Below, in pieces: positions 1 through 11,628 of a stretch of 64,000 bases of DNA. The first letter of the stretch is position 1, and the number at the start of each line of letters is the position of its first letter. This stretch comes from Nymphaea colorata (Eukaryota; Streptophyta; Magnoliopsida; Nymphaeales; Nymphaeaceae), in contig NC_045139.1 of the NCBI RefSeq assembly GCF_008831285.2, positions 11,194,704 to 11,258,703 on the forward strand. The letters are read 5' to 3'. A model generated the notes under the pieces. The model made no database searches. It was not told the origin of the DNA and saw only the letters and a list, made by a program, of their open reading frames with translations. Position numbers and translations under genes: made by a program.

Positions 1-1173
1 AGAGTGGTGGCGTGATTGAATGGAAGCGTGAATTAAATATTTTGGCTCGAACAAAGACACTATCAGACCTTGACAGCCACATAAACTTATTCCCTAAATT
101 CTGTTTGGTGGCTAGGTGCCTTCTGATGGCATGGGTGCTTTTGTTATATGTTGAGACAAGATTGACTAATTGGACTGACAAAGTTGTACAATTTTCGAAG
201 TGTGTGCTAACTGCTACCTCTGTCATACTAGTGAGAGATGCAATGCCCACGTCCTCTGGTTTTGCCAAAAACGTTGTGGTAATTTGTTTATGTGCATCAT
301 TGGTTGTATCTGGACCGCAAATATTCGGACGAGTACTGTATTGCTTAGTCCTCCAGGTATGTCAAAGCACAGAAATGGAAATTTGTATTATTGTATATGG
401 ATGCTGAATGGTATGTTCCTGTCAAGTTGGTTTTACTTACATCTTACAAGTTACAATTCAACATAGTATTCACCATGTATCCAAAATGATATACTGGCCT
501 TTCTAATATAGAAAATTTACATTGCATCAATAAAGTCACCTATACAGGCATACCTGGTATTGTAGTCCCTTATGTAATAAAATGTGAGAAGGTAGCATTC
601 TACTTGACAGACCTCTTGTTAGAGAACTTAGAATCAATATTAAACATGTAAATATTATTAATGTTATTTAAATATTTCGGCTTATTTATGCATTTAACTG
701 TTTGAAGGAGATTGTGCTTATAGATGCATGAGATAAATCTCACACAAAAGAATAGGTGAATTGTGTCTGTTGCAGTGTATTGGTAATTTATTGAGTTTGA
801 TGAAGCATATCTGCTTGGAGACTATTATATCTTTTTGTTTTGCTTGTGCATCCTGAGGAGTGACTTAGTTGATCACACTTTATCCTTGTTTTGTGTGATT
901 TAAGAGAAATACGTTTTGCCCTTGTTCTATTGATAGATTCGTATGGTAGTGTCTTCTTTTTTAGAAGGGGAGGGGGTTAGGATCAATCCTCATTTCATGA
1001 TTCTGATAATTATTTTCTGATTTTTCTTAAAAGCTTGTCAACAAACTACTCTTGCTTGCTATCATTGTATGGTATCTGAATCCAGTGTGTTCCTATTGCA
1101 CTACTTGTGAGTTGTGACTTCGTAACGGAAAAAACTTCTTGACGTTATGTGGTTTCATTGTTTTGATTGCCAG
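1..1173. other. Sequence upstream of the first recognised RIN4 exon
   Basis: AT-rich sequence with no recognisable protein. The RIN4 exon at 1174 opens with a splice acceptor in phase 0, so the initiating exon must lie upstream, either here as a very short exon or before the window. One phase-compatible candidate is ATG GCA TGG at 126-134, followed by GT, but nothing else supports it. Most of this stretch is therefore probably the first RIN4 intron and/or promoter. Open frames at 12-407 and 200-466 resemble no known family. Confidence 0.5.
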
Positions 1174-2090
1174 CATGTACCCAAATTTGGCAACTGGGAG
1201 AGTGAGGAAAGTGTACCTTACACTGCCTATTTTGAAAAAGCTCGGAAGGACAAAACTGCAGGAGGGAAAACGCTGAATCCAAATGACCCTCTCGAAAATC
1301 CTGATGTACATATGGTAACTCCTCCAGCCACACATGCTTCTAGGCATGAGCGAGCCCGAAGTGTGGGAGAAAGTGAGGTTGGAGGACAAACCGACTCTCC
1401 TGCACACCCCGATGCTGGTGGCAGGAAGATTACAGGATCACCTCTTCATCCTAGGTACACGGGCCAGGGAAGACCTAATTCTGGTGATTCGGCAAAGAAA
1501 ACACAAAAGGAAAATGGAGGCTCCGAACGGACTGTCGAGCATTCACCATTACATCCACATTACCAAGCAAGGGTGACCAACAAGGGTGTTTCATCGCCTT
1601 CATGGGAGAGGAGGGGTTCTTCTGACGGTGGGCATGGCTTGGCACCTTTAACACCAGGACGCTCAAAGGCTAGATCCTCTACTCGAAACGATGACAATGT
1701 AAGAATTCGCAGAATCCTGATGGCTGTTGCTAAGGATCTTAATGTAACAGAGGGATGATGTGTTTTGTTTGGTGCAATTTGAATTGTACTTAGTTCGATA
1801 AAGGTGCAGCTGTTCCAAAATTTGGCGATTGGGACGAGGCAAACCCATCATCGGCTGACGGATACACTCATATCTTTAACCAAGTGAGGGCGGAAAAGCA
1901 GGTAGGATCGGCGAAGGTTCCCATGATCTCAACAGAGACACCAGCTGCATATGGCCATAAGGAGCCAGCTAGCGGTAGATCTTCGGTATGCTAGCATTAT
2001 AATTCCTCTTTCTTCCTTTACATATTTGCATAGAATTCTTCCTCTGAGCTTGTTTCCAACTTGCAGATTTGGTGCTGCTTTGGTAAATGA
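1174..2090 (+). CDS. RIN4: RIN4-like protein (NOI domain), 5' partial
   Basis: Coding exons are 1174-1698, 1794-1985 and 2067-2090, all phase 0; the starting exon was not found. RIN4 is a plasma-membrane negative regulator of plant immunity that is guarded by NLR receptors and targeted by bacterial effectors. The first exon begins with H followed by VPKFGNW and a YTAYFEKARKDK block, which is the N-terminal NOI motif. The second exon carries the second NOI, with VPKFGDW and SADGYTHIFNQVR; both match the known AvrRpt2 cleavage consensus VPxFGxW, and the T of GYTHIF corresponds to the phosphorylated T166 of Arabidopsis RIN4. The middle is disordered and contains SPLHPRY and SPLHPHY repeats. The last exon encodes only IWCCFGK and stop, the C-terminal CCFG acylation motif that anchors RIN4 to membrane. 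About 246 residues are visible, against 211 in Arabidopsis. The second exon junction was fixed by using the TAG acceptor at 1791-1793, which keeps FDKGAAVPKFG in frame. Confidence 0.92.
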
Positions 2091-4526
2091 TGCAGTTGTA
2101 GCTGAGATGTGATGTGACTGTAAATAAGTTCGAATGGATGTTTGTACGAAAGACTGCTGGGCAATGCATTCTTTCTCTACTTTGTGTGTTTGTTAAAATA
2201 ACGTTATTGGAGGTTTAGGAGAGAGAACATCTTTGGCATATTTGTGTACTTTTCAGGCTTTCAGGGGGCACTTCTTGTCCCCAGATCAAGATGATGAACC
2301 TTTTAGCAGTTGATCTACTATATAATTTTTTTCTTTGTTTTATGTGGGTTTGTTTTGCCAATGTGTGTGTGAGAGAGAGAGAGAGGGAGAGGGAGAGAGC
2401 ATGACCAGATTGCTACTTTATCTCTGCTTGGAGGGGGGACTTTGGTTGTATTGATTGTGCACTTCTAGTGAAGACCACTACCTCTGTCAACTTTATGCTT
2501 TTCTAGAATACCTTTAGAATTCTGCCCACGTTCTCGCTTGGCGTGCATTATCGTGCTTTGTTGTACTGAGCTGCTGTTATCATGAATGTTGAATTCTTTA
2601 GTTAACATGAATCTAGTATCTGGACGGAAGAACTAGCTTTTGAATTTTGTTTGGCACAATATTTTTCTCATATTATTGAATCTATCTTACTGGTTTTGGT
2701 CATTTTGCTTCATCTTTGTGAATTTCGTGCTATTAATTCTTCACATCTGATGGATCTTCATGTGTTGGAGTTATGAACCACGTCAAAGACGAAGATGGTG
2801 GATTTATCCTGATGCAGAGCTCTAATTTGAGCAAGGAGATTATTCAAGAGTGCACTTAATTGTGCTTTGTATTTGAAACCTGCCAGGGGCTGTTTGGACG
2901 AGAGGAAAACCAGGCTTTTTTGGCACAACATGTTTGGAGAAACCTGGTTTACACGTTATCTAGTAGGTTAGGCCAATTTTTTTGCCAAAAAAAAATATTA
3001 TAAATGAATTGTTCAAAGGCAGCGAAGCTTGGCTGCCATTAACCAAGTTGCCGTTTACTGGCTTGGTGGCTGGAAAAGCCACGGCAAAAAGGGAATAGGA
3101 GAAGGGGAAGTGAAGAAAGCTTTTTCGCCGGGGTTGTTTTCTAGCCACCATTGGCTAGAAAACAGGCTAGCTGGGTTTGATAGAGGAGGAATAACAGCGT
3201 AGCATTGGCAAGAAAGTGGGCTGGCTAAGGTCCTCGGGGAAGAACAATCTGGTTTAGGGGCCGTTTGACGACATTAACAAGTCTGACAACAGTAACAAAT
3301 TAATAAATTTTACCGGCGCATGAATCTACATCAAAAAGTATGACAGTTTCGTAGAATACTTCTACACACTATTTCATGAATCTGCTCTGCTCCAAAGTGT
3401 GTCATTGCTGTCAAAATCAAGAAATTACTCATTTCCTCCTTAAAAAGGAACTCAATTGTCCAGAAAAAAAAAACCAATGGAAAGAAACGTAAATATGATG
3501 CCAGAAATGCGTTTATTATGGTCGTTTGCTACTTCTACGATTTTTCTACCTGTTTATTACTGCAAGAAAAATCGTAGAAGAGCCAATCAAGTGGTTTCCG
3601 TTTCCAGCTTGGAGCCAGCCAACAAGATCAAACTGATCTGATAATCAGCATATATACTTTTCAAACACGAGAGATTTCCTTACTGAAACGCAGGAAAGGA
3701 TTGGATATGCCTCTGGTACAGCTTCGAGAAGATTCCCTCCGTTTACAGCAACTACTCTGTATCCTCTCCGCTAGAATCGAAGTCCACCTTTGGGGCAGAC
3801 TTGATGCCAGGAAGGTTATTCCCTACAGCCTGCAGATGAAGTTGCCTTAATTTGAAATTTCTAAGAGAGCCAGTGAGATGGCTTTAATTGCTTTCTCGGG
3901 TTGACAATTAGATGCCTTCCATAATTGATGATGGAGAATTTAACAAATAACTTAACGATGTTCGCTTAGGCAATCCATGTATTAGTTTAGACGGTACTGT
4001 TTTTTTTTTTTTTTCCTTTTTTAACAAGTTTGAATCATTGTCAAGAAAACACATTTTATTTAAAGAAAAAAACAAATAGGAAAACGTTAAAAACAATGAG
4101 CTGAAAAAGGAAAAAAAAAGCATTTAAAAAAATGTTCTGTTGCATTTGTTTTTTCAGTTATCATTTTCATTTTCACATTTTTTACATTTTATTTTTAAAA
4201 CTTTTAACTTTTTAAAAATTTACCAAAATTTTTGTGAGAAAAATAATTTACCGTATTATACTCGAGAAAAACCTTGTCATTTTATATTTGAAAATGATAT
4301 TTATGACAATAGTTAGAATGAAAAAACTCAGATTTAAAACCGTCGGTAGCAGAGCCACATGGTGACTGGTGTGGGCAGTTGCACATACCAATCTCTTAAA
4401 TTTTCTTTATTTTTTAACGGGCATCTTTAAACATTTATCCTTATGTTTAAATGGGCATCTTAAAATTTCTTGCCTATATTACTCTTCTTATATAATGAAA
4501 GAATTCTCCTTTTCATGGTATGGTAG

Positions 4527-4598
4527 AAGGCAAACAACAAAAACCACATAAAATTTTATCTTAAGGCAAACAACAAAAACCACATAAAATTTTATCTT
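4527..4598. repeat. Perfect 36-bp tandem duplication
   Basis: The unit starting AAGGCAAACAACAAAAACCA and ending TTTTATCTT occurs at 4527-4562 and again at 4563-4598 with no mismatch that I can see. Perfect identity in AT-rich non-coding DNA suggests a recent slippage or repair duplication. Confidence 0.9.
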
Positions 4599-5077
4599 CT
4601 CTTATTTATTTATTTATTTGAAACTTTATCTTTTATTATTTGGAGTTTTACACCACCACCAGGTGAGCGATAAAGTCTCTCGGCTTGGGTGAGGTTTATT
4701 GAGTCCCAAATGAAGAAACTAAAGTTTCTCGTGTGTCAAATGAAGAAATTAAAGTTTCCTTCCATTCTTGATTTATTCCTTGTTTTCTTCAATTCAAGTT
4801 AATCGTGTTTGATGCATTAAATTGATATTAAAGTGAAGTATTCCCTCTTGTTTTCGTTGTTATGTCACAAGAATATAGAGAAAATTTCATTGAAGAAAGC
4901 AAAGCAAAACTTCAAGTCAAGAGATATCGTAGATAGAAAAATTAACAAGCAACAAACTGCAAGACCATTCCAGAATCCAATTTCACAATCTTCTGGATCG
5001 TCACAAGGCAATCAATATCTGAAAGGCGTGGTATGGAAATTGAACTGTGATTATTTATGCGACAACTACGCCCTTCC

Positions 5078-5486
5078 TTAGGAATGTACAATGAGCGAGC
5101 CCAGCTCCAGCCAGAGTTCGGCTCCAGACACATATTGCTTGGGTTGAACTCTACTTGAGCACGAGTCGAGCTTTATGAGAGGAACTTGAACTCGGATCAG
5201 TAGACCAAGCTTGAGCTTGACTCGTTTAAACTCATGTCACTTCATTCATGTATCTTTTTTTCTTTCAATGAAAAAAAACCCATAAAAGATGTTAAAATTC
5301 ATCAAAAATTACTCACATGTTCTTAAAGATATAGAAATAGGAAAGACACAAGCCGAGTCAAGTTTAAATGAATCGAGCTTGTGTAATTCAAGCTTGATTA
5401 ATTTATAACTTGAGTTTTTAACTCTAACTTGAGCTCGACTCGAGCTTACATAGGTAAGTTTGAGTCAACTCATTCTACATCCCTAA
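5078..5486. mobile_element. MITE with 18-bp terminal inverted repeats, rich in GAGCTCGA-type words
   Basis: The left end TTAGGAATGTACAATGAG (5078-5095) is inverted at the right end as TTAGGGATGTAGAATGAG, 16 of 18 matching. The 409-bp interior repeats words such as GAGCTTGACTCG and CGAGCTTGTG and encodes nothing. No clear target-site duplication was seen. Similar TAGGGRTGTA-ended non-autonomous elements are common in plants. Other stretches with the same GAGCTCGA vocabulary occur at about 14165-14245 and 22475-22800. Confidence 0.7.
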
Positions 5487-5994
5487 GTTTTCCTCTCCGT
5501 TCACCATTTTATATATATATATACAAAGAGAAAAATTGGTAGAAACCAGACTTTTAATCTTCTATTACAAAACTATTTTGATATAAAATATACTTTGATT
5601 CAAGCTGTTTTTATGCAAAATGTAAATTTTTTTTATTATCAAAATATTTGTTTCGCATCGATATATTCTTAAAATCATATAAAAGAAAGTCAATTTAAAA
5701 ATCATATTTAAAGGGTCTGGTCCGAGACCCGAGTCGGGTCGAATATCCGTCGGACTACCGTCTTAAACGAATCCTTTTAGTAGGACCGCACACTAGATTG
5801 ACGGGTCTGGGACAATAGCTCCGTTCAAATCGATCCGTCAATTTTTCCTTTTTGTTTAAAGTTTTGGCAGTGAACTCTAACGGCAAAAAAACATCGAGGA
5901 TCTTGGAAACTGCAAGGCAACCCCTGTGACCATATTTGGCCGTCCGATCAGACACGTAGCAATTATCGACGAACCGGAGAAGCACGCAGAGTCG

Positions 5995-6003
5995 CTATAA
6001 ATG
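5995..6003 (+). promoter_or_regulatory. TATA box of the STUbL gene
   Basis: CTATAAATG lies in a GC-richer stretch about 150 bp before a GTAAGC donor at 6151, which would open a 5' UTR intron. A transcription start near 6025-6035 would fit. Inferred from motif and position only. Confidence 0.55.
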
Positions 6004-6150
6004 GTAGAGGAAGGGGCGCATTACTTCCGAGGTGCCTCATTTCTCTCTCTCATCGTGGAATTTCAGTGTGTATGTGGTCTATTTCTCTGAGGAGTCGGCA
6101 CGGTAGAGCGGTCGTTCCGTTCCGGATTGATTCTTTTGCAGGAGTCCTTG

Positions 6151-7485
6151 GGTAAGCGTCCGATTGTGTCTTCAGCATTTCTATCCTTCTCCCTTTTTTT
6201 CCTCTTTCTCTCTTTTTGAATTGCCCAAAGGAATCTCTAGGGCAACTCGATCGCCGGAAATCTATAACTCAATCAATCTGATTTTGTAGTCTGTATCTTT
6301 CTCTTTCACGGTCCATTTCTCTGGCGAATAGTTACTGTGATCATTGATTAACAATTTCGTGCCTACGCGTCAGGGTGAATCATGGATTGGGGCTCTGTTT
6401 TTTCTATCTCATATTGATCAGAGCTTTGTATTTATTTCCTTATTTTTGTGTTTCTTGCGGTCCTTTTGCGATTCGTTGAGTGCTGCTGTGTTTCTGGTGG
6501 TATTTATTTTTAAGTCCACGTCTTGTTACTCGGTACGGAAGAGAAGCAGTTAGATTTTGCTGATTGCGGTTTTGGTTACTTTACATTTTTTAGGTCTGTG
6601 TCCCTGTCCTTGGGACTGTCTACGTCTTCTGTAGCTGTTTAACATTTCGTGCCTAAACGTCAGGGCGAACATCCCGTTGTGGATTAGGACTCTCTCTTTT
6701 TTCTACCTCATCTTGATCAGAGCTTACCATTTTTTTCTTCTTTCCGTTCTTTTGTGGGGTCTGTGATGAGTTTTGGTGTGTTTCTGGTGGTATTTCTGTT
6801 AAGTCCACGGCCTTTGTGTAAACGTCTTATTGCTTGGAAGAAGAACACAGGGGAGAAGCGGCTAAATTTTGTTTACTGCGGTTTTGATTACTTCTTAAAT
6901 ATTTATTGTAACCAGAGTTACTTTCATTACAGATCCATTGAGCTGATCGAACAATTCCTTTTTTTGTTTTTTGGGAAAATGAATCTGTTTAACCGTAGTC
7001 TTGTTACTGAGGACATTGATATAGTTTTCTTACTCGTACTGCTTCATTGGCGCAATTGTATTGAATACTGAGTTTACCAGCTTCAACTTGTTGTTCTGTA
7101 GTATGTGAACCCTTAATTGCTAGTGGGCTAAGTATTACTATACATCTATCCACCCGACGGCGCTCCCTTTCGAGGTATCCAGGGCGTGTAGGAGGTTGAG
7201 CCACTGACTGTGGACTCCATGTGGTTGAAAGAGATTGGTCATGATAGCAAAAGAATGATGTGGTACAGTTACTATGCTTGAGTTGGGAAGAAATTGCATG
7301 AAGTACCACTATCTTTTTTCCCAAATTGAAGCTGTTTGATTATGTGGAGTGCATATTCCAAATCCAAAACCAATAATCTAATATTTTTGTCAGGGCCCCA
7401 GCTACTCATTCCATGCTTTCCTTTCTCAAGGAGAGAACTATAGTTGGGGCTGGAAAATTGTAATGTCTGGTTTTCACTGTGGCAG
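6151..7485 (+). other. Inferred 5' UTR intron of the STUbL gene
   Basis: The donor GTAAGC follows GTCCTTGG at 6151 and the acceptor GTGGCAG ends near 7485, 35 bp before the ATG. Plant genes often carry such a leader intron. It contains a degenerate internal duplication (6355-6530 against 6645-6815). No coding capacity is credible. Confidence 0.55.
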
Positions 7486-7520
7486 TGGAAGAGTTCAAAG
7501 CTTGAACCCTAACTAGGAGC

Positions 7521-10500
7521 ATGAGTGGGACACGGAGGCCTTCAAGGGGTTCTAACCGGCATGTCCAAGGTAGGAAGATGGTTCTGGATGTTGACCTGAA
7601 TCAACCTGCCTCATTAGAAAGCAGGGAAACTGGTACAACCACAGTGAGTGGACGGGCATTGCCATCATTGAGCTACAGAAGGCAAGTTGCTCCAATTGAT
7701 GTTGAGGCTATTGAAGATGTTGTTGTCATTTCCTCCCCTACGAGCTTTACTGAAGTGAGTCTAACCTCAATACTCATTAAAAAATAGCTTGATTATTTTT
7801 TATAACTGGTCAGCTATTTCTGTTTTTAGTTGATTTATGTTTCATGTGTAAATATGTTTTGTCAAAATACTCCATGAATTGGTTGTTTTAATACCGTGGA
7901 AGAACTGGGAGTTTTTTACTATAGCCTAGGGAGATGTACCACACGCTCTATACCTTCCTCATAGTATAGCACATAATGTATCCTATTATTGAGGCTGTTA
8001 GTTTCCAAATGAGCATAACATAAATTGCTTAGGACTCTTTTCGGTGAGCAAGTATGATTTTTTTAGGACAGTATGAGTTCTATATGTGAGGAGACATAAC
8101 ACTTATAAACCATTAAAAACAATTTGGGTATATGTGGGTTTCTGTATACTTTTTTTCATAGATGATGTGCCCATTACTTTTGAGTGTAAACTGTAATGTT
8201 TACAAAGAGAGTTCATTTGTTTCTATTTGTATGCATCTAGTTGTTTCTTTGTTAGTGGAAATCCACCTGATCAGCATTTTTCAGGAATTGATAATATTAT
8301 TTCTGTTGCATTACTTAAAATTGTGCTTCTTCTCAATTTCAGAATTAACAAGGTTATATTTTTTTTATGGTTTGTTTCCTTTTTCATAGGCAAGGAATCT
8401 TTCAAGACGCAATAATGGTGCAACAGTTGTGCTTGATGAAGATACAAGCATACGACCAAGTTACCCAGGTAAGTGTTGTTGGATAATATATAAGGGTTGC
8501 ATTTGCTATTAAGTTGCTCATTTTTTTATCTTATTATTTGGTCAGAACAGCATCTTGTCAATCTAATGCATAGCCCTCGCATCCCCAACTTTTACAAATA
8601 TATTAACCAACATTTGGTCAGGCTTTCCGAAAGTAAATACTTCTTCAATGGTAGCAAGTTATGGAAAGAATGAATGGATGCATCAATGCTGCTATGTAAG
8701 ACCTACCTAGCCTTCAGTGGAAATGCTAGGGTTATAATTTATAAGGAAGAACATAACTTTAGATATTATGTGGTATTAGCCTCTAAAAGGTGGTTCACTC
8801 TGATTCAGCATTCAGAAGGCAGAACCACTGTTTTTTCAGAAAGTAAACTGACTTGTCAAGAATAGTTGCATTGCAGCCATATGGCACATTGATATGCTAA
8901 TCCCCCTGAATCAGAGCTGTCCATACCCTTTTTCACTCAAGAGCGAGCATGAAATGTGTTATTTATAATGGCAAATGAACAAAATGTAAAATCCGTATCG
9001 GGGTTAGTAGTTGTAAAATTCAAAGCTTCAAATCAAGCATGATAGTATGGGTACTTATTTGTGATGAAAAAAATGTAAAACGAGTATCTGGGTTAGTAGT
9101 TGTAAAACTCAAATTTTTAACTGCGGAATATCTTTGCTGCAGGAGGGTGTGACTATAAGCAAAATGCTGAAGTGGCAATAATTAAAAAATGTGAATTATG
9201 AGAACCCTGAAAGTTAAGATTGTAGCACAGAGGAACCAAGTATTATACTTGGATCAACATTATTTTGTATGTAGGCCTGGATGCCTGTGTTCAGTCAATT
9301 TGCATGAGAAAATGTTAAAACGGAGTGGCAACTATGTATAAGAGTTTGATGACAGATCCACAAGCAGAAAAGGACAATTTTTTTTTTTAATATCTCGTCA
9401 ACATTTCATACCACTCCACAGGGTCAAGAAGTAGGAAATAGTGAAAAGAGGGGAAAAAGTTGGTTTAGGTTCATGTTTTTCAAAATAAAATTTGGAACTA
9501 ATAGGCAATTTCAACAGTATAATAGTGGGCTGGAGCTTTAAAATAAAAGGTAGAATCATAGAAGGAAGCGCATAGTTGGATTAAAGATGGTCTCATGTCA
9601 GGTTTATAAATGTAACTCAAGAAATTTGGCTCCAGTCCAGCACTAGAGTCCAACTCTATGACCTTTGCATGACAAAAGTGTCTTATGTTTCTAGAGTTTA
9701 ATCTGCTTCGTTTGATAAGTTAATAGTCCAGGTGTCCCTTCCCGTTGCTTTTCTTATTGGAATTGCTGATTGTACATGCTGCGACAAATATCTGTATATG
9801 ATTGTATATTCAATATGTGGTGACATCCATATATCAAGAACTTACTGCAGTGTTTTTCTTTACTTGGCCAACATGTTAAAATTGCTTCCTTTGAGCATAT
9901 AGATGATGTTTTTGTTTCTATTTTCATAAGAAGGCCACTGCAATTTTTGGTTTGACAGTGGCTACAGGCGTTAGGCCTTCTAGAAGAGACTGCAAACGGG
10001 AAAGAACTTCAAGCCAGGTAGTTATCAATTGTGATGATGATGATGATTGTGGTGTTGCCAGCACATCAAAGGTACAACTTTGAGCTTTACCTACTTCAGC
10101 TTTTCCATTAGAGCATTTGTTCTATGTGCATAAATAATTAAATGGATCCCTTTTGTTGAACTTTCTGTTTTGATTTTTTAGAGTTATGAATTTTTTTTTT
10201 AGTGAGATATGATCGCTTATCACCTTCCCTTTGCTGCCTGGAGGATCATTACGCATTAGTTATGAAAATGATTGCTCATTGTAAATGTAAAGGTTTTCCA
10301 CTGACAGAAGATTTATCACCCCAAATCCTTCCATATGGAGTATCAGTTGGGAAATGTCAGGTTACTTGTCCATTGTTGGTGGGTTTGAAGTCATGGGTTA
10401 CGTAGTTGTCAATGTCAGTTGTTTGCAATTTTAATGCTCTATCGTTGGGTCACTCTCTTTGCTGGCTTTGTTCCTCAATAGTTTGCACCAAATTGGCCAA

Positions 10501-11628
10501 CGCACCAAAGGAAAAGTTGCTCATAGGCTTCAGTTAGCTTGTCCATTTATCTCGTTTGGTTTCTTTCACTCTTTTTTCGTGGTTAGGTTTAAAAAAGGCA
10601 GCAAACAACCTAGGGCAAGTTTCTTGCTTAGCTCAAATGAAGCTTGGATGTCACTATACTTAGTGATGTGATAAATCTCGTCTCTTCATCTGTCTCCATG
10701 CATCTGAAACTTTCACCAAGGGACCGTGAAACCTACCATCAAATGGATGTTCCTTTTGTTGACTCTTGGGGGCTCATTTGATAACTGGAGCACCGAGTTC
10801 CATGAGTCTACCACACTTCTTGTGGCAGGTTCATGCAACGTTCACATGGTGTTCCATTTAACAAATGGCCCCTTATGGGATAAGGAAGGCCTGGGGTTGA
10901 TTCAAACTAGTTTTCATGAGTTGCGGAAATTTTGTCTCCTCTTTGCATCATAGGAGGGGAGGGACGGATGGGTGCATTTCCAGGCAGAAAATAGGATAAG
11001 TTACGTAGGTGCTACTTTACCATAGGTAACTGGCATATGTCTTTGACGCCCCAACCGGAGACTTCCAACTGTAAACTCCATGCCCTTGGCCTCCCATGAG
11101 TACAGATTACAGAATTTCTTCTTTTTTAAGTGGATGGTAGGACCAGGTTTAATTGTCCAAATTAAATGTTATGTGCCAGTTGAAAATTGGGGCCGTGGAA
11201 AAGGAGTGAATCGATCTTCTGCTTATTTAGACTTACGGTGAAATTTCTCGAGATTAACCTTTCAAATGCCTTGTTTGGAAAAGCTTCTGGAATATATATG
11301 GCATATTCTTCCCAATAGATGGTTTGGAACTGTATAAATGACATGCTGCATCACATTCTAACTAGTTTGTTCTAATTTGTAGAGGAGAAACGTTGGAGCA
11401 AATGTACACAGCAAAAGTGTAAATACTGCGCCGAAGGAAGTGACCTTCACGTGCGCAGTTTGCATGGGTACGCTGACGGAGCCAATGTCTACCATTTGTG
11501 GTCATATTTTCTGCAAAACTTGCATCAAGACCAGCATCGACGTTCAAAAGAAATGCCCTACCTGCAGGCGAAAATTGACTCACAGTAACATTCACCGCAT
11601 TTACCTCCCCGACGCCAGTGTCAGGTGA
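7521..11628 (+). CDS. RING E3 ligase with SUMO-interacting motifs, RNF4/STUbL-like
   Basis: Five-part gene; coding exons 7521-7754, 8390-8468, 9959-10071 and 11383-11628 join to 223 residues. The C-terminus is a C3HC4 RING finger: C166, C169, C181, H183, C186, C189, C200 and C203 are all present, followed by a short tail ending RIYLPDASVR. Upstream are three hydrophobic-acidic patches that look like SUMO-interacting motifs: VVVISS (67-72), VVLDED (91-96) and VVINCDDDDD (125-134). A small nuclear protein with N-terminal SIM repeats and a C-terminal RING is the architecture of SUMO-targeted ubiquitin ligases (RNF4, Slx8, plant STUbLs), which ubiquitylate SUMO-modified proteins. The ATG at 7521 was chosen because it is the first in-frame codon after the inferred leader intron and the frame before it is closed. 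The stop TGA overlaps a consensus splice donor (see findings). STUbL activity is inferred from architecture. Confidence 0.87.
10072..11382 (+). other. Last intron of the STUbL gene
   Basis: A 1.3-kb intron between the third SIM exon and the RING exon. It holds a short fold-back element at 10768-10872; open frames in it (for example 10202-10405, 10459-10671 and 10726-10953) lie between well-supported exons and look non-coding. Confidence 0.7.
10768..10872. mobile_element. Short MITE-like fold-back
   Basis: Left end GGGGGCTCATTTGATAACTG; the reverse complement of the right end reads GGGGCCATTTGTTAAATGG, and both continue into GGARCACC, giving roughly 25-bp inverted ends around a 50-bp core. 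The GGGGC...TTTG terminus is typical of plant MITEs. No target-site duplication was recognised. Confidence 0.55.

Larger units (their letters stand above)
2091..5994. other. Intergenic region, RIN4 3' end to STUbL promoter
   Basis: No gene was recognised. It holds the RIN4 3' UTR, a GA-rich run at 2370-2399, a stretch around 2890-3260 with short fold-backs (for example TTTTCTAGCC ... GGCTAGAAAA at 3134-3164), low-complexity T/A tracts at 3990-4220, a perfect tandem duplication at 4527-4598 and a terminal-inverted-repeat element at 5078-5486. Small open frames here are not supported by codon pattern or similarity. Confidence 0.6.

Noticed and set aside
126..134. ATGGCATGG as the RIN4 start exon
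   Set aside because: Phase is compatible, but a nine-base start exon coding MAW has no other support and the following donor is poor.
12..466. Overlapping open frames of 131 and 88 codons at the window start
   Set aside because: No family resemblance and a Cys/Leu/Val-rich composition typical of AT-rich intron translation; they lie where the first RIN4 intron or promoter is expected.
2887..3270. GGGGCTGTTTGG at 2887 and GGGGCCGTTTG at 3258 as two ends of one MITE
   Set aside because: Both read in the same orientation, so they are not inverted ends of one element, and no matching partner was found for either.
11362..11595. 77-codon minus-strand frame opposite the RING exon
   Set aside because: It is the antisense shadow of the RING coding sequence.
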